Source: JADKAV01 sp963732355 (GTDB taxonomy: Bacteria; Actinomycetota; Actinomycetes; S36-B12; UBA10799). Taken from it: a DNA stretch of 64,000 nucleotides. The DNA lies in NCBI GenBank assembly GCA_963732355.1, contig CAVSZD010000006.1, forward strand, positions 744,001 to 808,000, in the 5' to 3' direction. Positions 62,357-64,000 of this stretch are shown one piece after another (within the stretch, counting starts at the first letter, position 1; every line of letters begins with the position of its first letter). The translations under genes were made by a program, and so were the position numbers. A model generated the notes under the pieces. That model ran no database searches, was not told the origin of the DNA, and saw nothing but the letters and a program-made list of their open reading frames with translations.

Positions 62357-64000
62357 TCACTCCCCGAGCGGTATGTCCGCCAGGCGCATCGTGCGGCTTA
62401 CCGGCCGCGGGGTGTCCACGATGATCTGCACGCGGGTGTTCGGTGGAAGCGTCCGACGCGACTCCAGTTTGGTCGTGATGGTTGCCGACCGGTTGAACTC
62501 GTACAGCGAGTCCTCGTAACCACCACTGATGAAGCCGTGCCCACCTGCGAGGTACCGGCCGGACGGGGACCGGTAGCGCACCATCGCCTTCGTGCCGATT
62601 GGGGTGTGTTTCGCGAACGAGGGGTTCACCCCCACGGTGAGGCTGATCAGTCGAGGGCTGACGACCGCCGGGGCGTGGGCGAAGATCTTCTGCTCGCCCT
62701 TCACCACGACTGAACCCTTCACACCGGCCAGCACCACGTCGAACAGCGGGATGCCGGTCAGGTCGGCGCTCTGCATCACCCACACCCGAAGGTCATATGC
62801 ACGCACCGACCGGGGGACATGCAGCAGGGCGTGCGTGCGGTACTGGGGGTTGTTGTAGGCCTGCAGCCGCGAACAGTTCTCCAGTGGAAGGCTGAAGGTT
62901 GTACGCACCAGCGGACACGCGACGACGACCACGAGGTCCGCCGCAACCCCGTATCTGCCGTTCGTCCAACGGATCCACAGCGCCCGATGGTGACGCACCC
63001 AACGGGCTGGTGCCACCAGCGGAGCCTGGAACCTCCCGCGCGGGGCGACTGGCGCCGTGGGCAACCATCCGGCGTCGAAAGTTCGGCCTTCGGAGGTGGT
63101 CGCCGTGAGGTGCACCCAACTCGAGGGAGGGATGGCGGGGGTCGACACCGCATCACCGGGCAGTGCGTAAGTGCGCTGCTCTCCGGTGTTGCGGTTCACC
63201 ACAGTCACTGTGAAGCCGGAGAACAGATGGAGCACCGGGGGATTGAACGTGAACACGAACTCGCCCCGTTCGTTCGTGGCCAGACGCCGGGTCGGGATGA
63301 AGACATCCACGGGAGTCAGCGCGCCGGGGTTGTTGGCTGTGGGGTCCACGGCGGTGGCGGCGTCGACGACTCCCCGGCCGAACTCCGGGTCGGACCCGGC
63401 AATGCCGCGGTCGGTCACCGAGTCGAACAACGCCGCGACGACCTGGTCGGCGTTCCACGTGGGATGTGCAGCAACCACCAGGGCTGCCACGCCGGCTACG
63501 TGCGGCGCTGCGAACGAGGTCCCGTCCAGCCACTCGTAGGAAGTAACGCCCGACGCGCCCGGCAGATCGGGCCGGGTGGGCACGCTTGATAAAACCCCCA
63601 CCCCGGGCGCCGTCAGGTCGACGCGGGCGTTGTAGTTCGAGAAGTACGCGCGCTGCAGCGAAGGACCTACTGCACCAACTTCGACCGCCGCTGGACACAC
63701 GCCCGGGTCGGAACGCTGGTTGCCGTCGTGCGCCGAGTTGCCAGCTGCCACCACGGTGACCACACCGACTGCGCGGGCGCGCTCAATTGACGCACAGATA
63801 CGGCGCGTGGCGCTCTGTGCCCTTTGTTCGGTCTCCGAGCGAGGGTGGGCTTGCCATGGCAATTCGAGTTCGGCACCGCCCAGGGAGACGTTGACCACAC
63901 GTGCACCATCGCGAACGGCGGTGTCCATGGCGGCGGTGAACGCATTGGCGAACTGCGGGAAGGTCGACGCCTCGCCAAGGGCCGCAGCGACATTGATGGG
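62357..64000 (-). CDS. Subtilisin-like (S8) serine protease, 5' end outside window
   Basis: The frame is open to the window edge, so the start and the catalytic Asp and His are missing. VVNVSLGG, VVAAGNSAHDGN (oxyanion Asn) and the Ser site DGTSFAAPHVAGVAALVVAA are clear. AYFSNYNARVDLTAPGVGV is also typical. After the protease domain, a region of about 330 residues reads as beta-rich modules (VFIPTRRLATNERGEFVFTF ... GTKAMVRYRSPSGRYLAGGH). It is probably secreted. The role cannot be deduced. The 3' end borders the 17-bp repeat array. Confidence 0.9.
   Translation of the reverse strand, partial: PINVAAALGEASTFPQFANAFTAAMDTAVRDGARVVNVSLGGAELELPWQAHPRSETEQRAQSATRRICASIERARAVGVVTVVAAGNSAHDGNQRSDPGVCPAAVEVGAVGPSLQRAYFSNYNARVDLTAPGVGVLSSVPTRPDLPGASGVTSYEWLDGTSFAAPHVAGVAALVVAAHPTWNADQVVAALFDSVTDRGIAGSDPEFGRGVVDAATAVDPTANNPGALTPVDVFIPTRRLATNERGEFVFTFNPPVLHLFSGFTVTVVNRNTGEQRTYALPGDAVSTPAIPPSSWVHLTATTSEGRTFDAGWLPTAPVAPRGRFQAPLVAPARWVRHHRALWIRWTNGRYGVAADLVVVVACPLVRTTFSLPLENCSRLQAYNNPQYRTHALLHVPRSVRAYDLRVWVMQSADLTGIPLFDVVLAGVKGSVVVKGEQKIFAHAPAVVSPRLISLTVGVNPSFAKHTPIGTKAMVRYRSPSGRYLAGGHGFISGGYEDSLYEFNRSATITTKLESRRTLPPNTRVQIIVDTPRPVSRTMRLADIPLGE

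Noticed and set aside
56373..62713. Short frames beginning MCCWL near the 68-bp palindromes
   Set aside because: They translate the palindrome itself. The same peptide appears at both copies because the repeat is the same, not because a protein is conserved.

Overview
The window looks like chromosomal DNA of a high-GC Actinomycetota bacterium. Pointers are a LytR-CpsA-Psr (LCP) wall-polymer transferase, an EtfD-type iron-sulfur reductase, a DUF2786 gene paired with a TIGR04338-type metallohydrolase, a CopD-CtaG fusion, a fused CysNC, a polyamine degradation cluster and many apparently leaderless genes. No rRNA, tRNA, IS element, phage or CRISPR array was seen, so the genus cannot be named.

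Layout. 1-10.4 kb is a surface-polysaccharide locus: three GT4-type glycosyltransferases (one only as a 3' end), a Wzx-like flippase, a fucosyltransferase-like gene, an O-antigen ligase-like and a polymerase-like membrane protein, gmd and fcl for GDP-L-fucose, and a WecG/TagA glycosyltransferase. Its first 6 kb is visibly less GC-rich than the rest. 10.5-14.2 kb has a DUF2804 gene, a ribbon-helix-helix/PIN toxin-antitoxin pair, a TauE/SafE permease and an agmatinase-family gene. 14.7-17.6 kb holds a two-component system with a PepSY-repeat secreted protein. 17.6-24.5 kb carries a lipoprotein hydrolase, LCP protein, crotonase, GH76 enzyme, the DUF2786/metallohydrolase pair, a small lipoprotein and dcd. 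24.6-27.4 kb is cysD-cysNC for sulfate activation. 27.4-41.9 kb has two GGDEF-EAL proteins, YccF, the EtfD-like reductase, an acyltransferase, PPK2, a CopC/CopD-CtaG copper and oxidase-assembly group, a lipoprotein and an orphan PemK-like gene. 41.9-51.1 kb is a putrescine to succinate cluster with its own Lrp regulator and permease. 51.4-55.9 kb is a translationally coupled lipid kinase/SulP/DUF2252 operon. 56-64 kb has small secreted proteins, an AlkX/YcaQ-like glycosylase, a DHA2 exporter, an AAE-type transporter and the 3' part of a subtilase.

How the parts fit: gmd and fcl feed GDP-fucose to the fucosyltransferase, and the flippase, polymerase, ligase and LCP protein could export, polymerise and anchor the product. 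If the ureohydrolase is an agmatinase, its putrescine would enter the 42-51 kb pathway.

Structure beyond genes. A 68-bp palindrome occurs four times, in two unrelated flank settings of short tandem repeats. A second intergenic family shares the core GGTTTCCAGCTTTGCTTG. Long inverted repeats sit at 45.4 and 51.2 kb. A TANNNT hexamer lies 6-8 nt before the start codon of ten genes. About fifteen single-base frameshifts interrupt otherwise well-conserved genes, nine of them in the first 10.4 kb. Sequencing indels are the simplest explanation, but real decay of the polysaccharide locus is not excluded.
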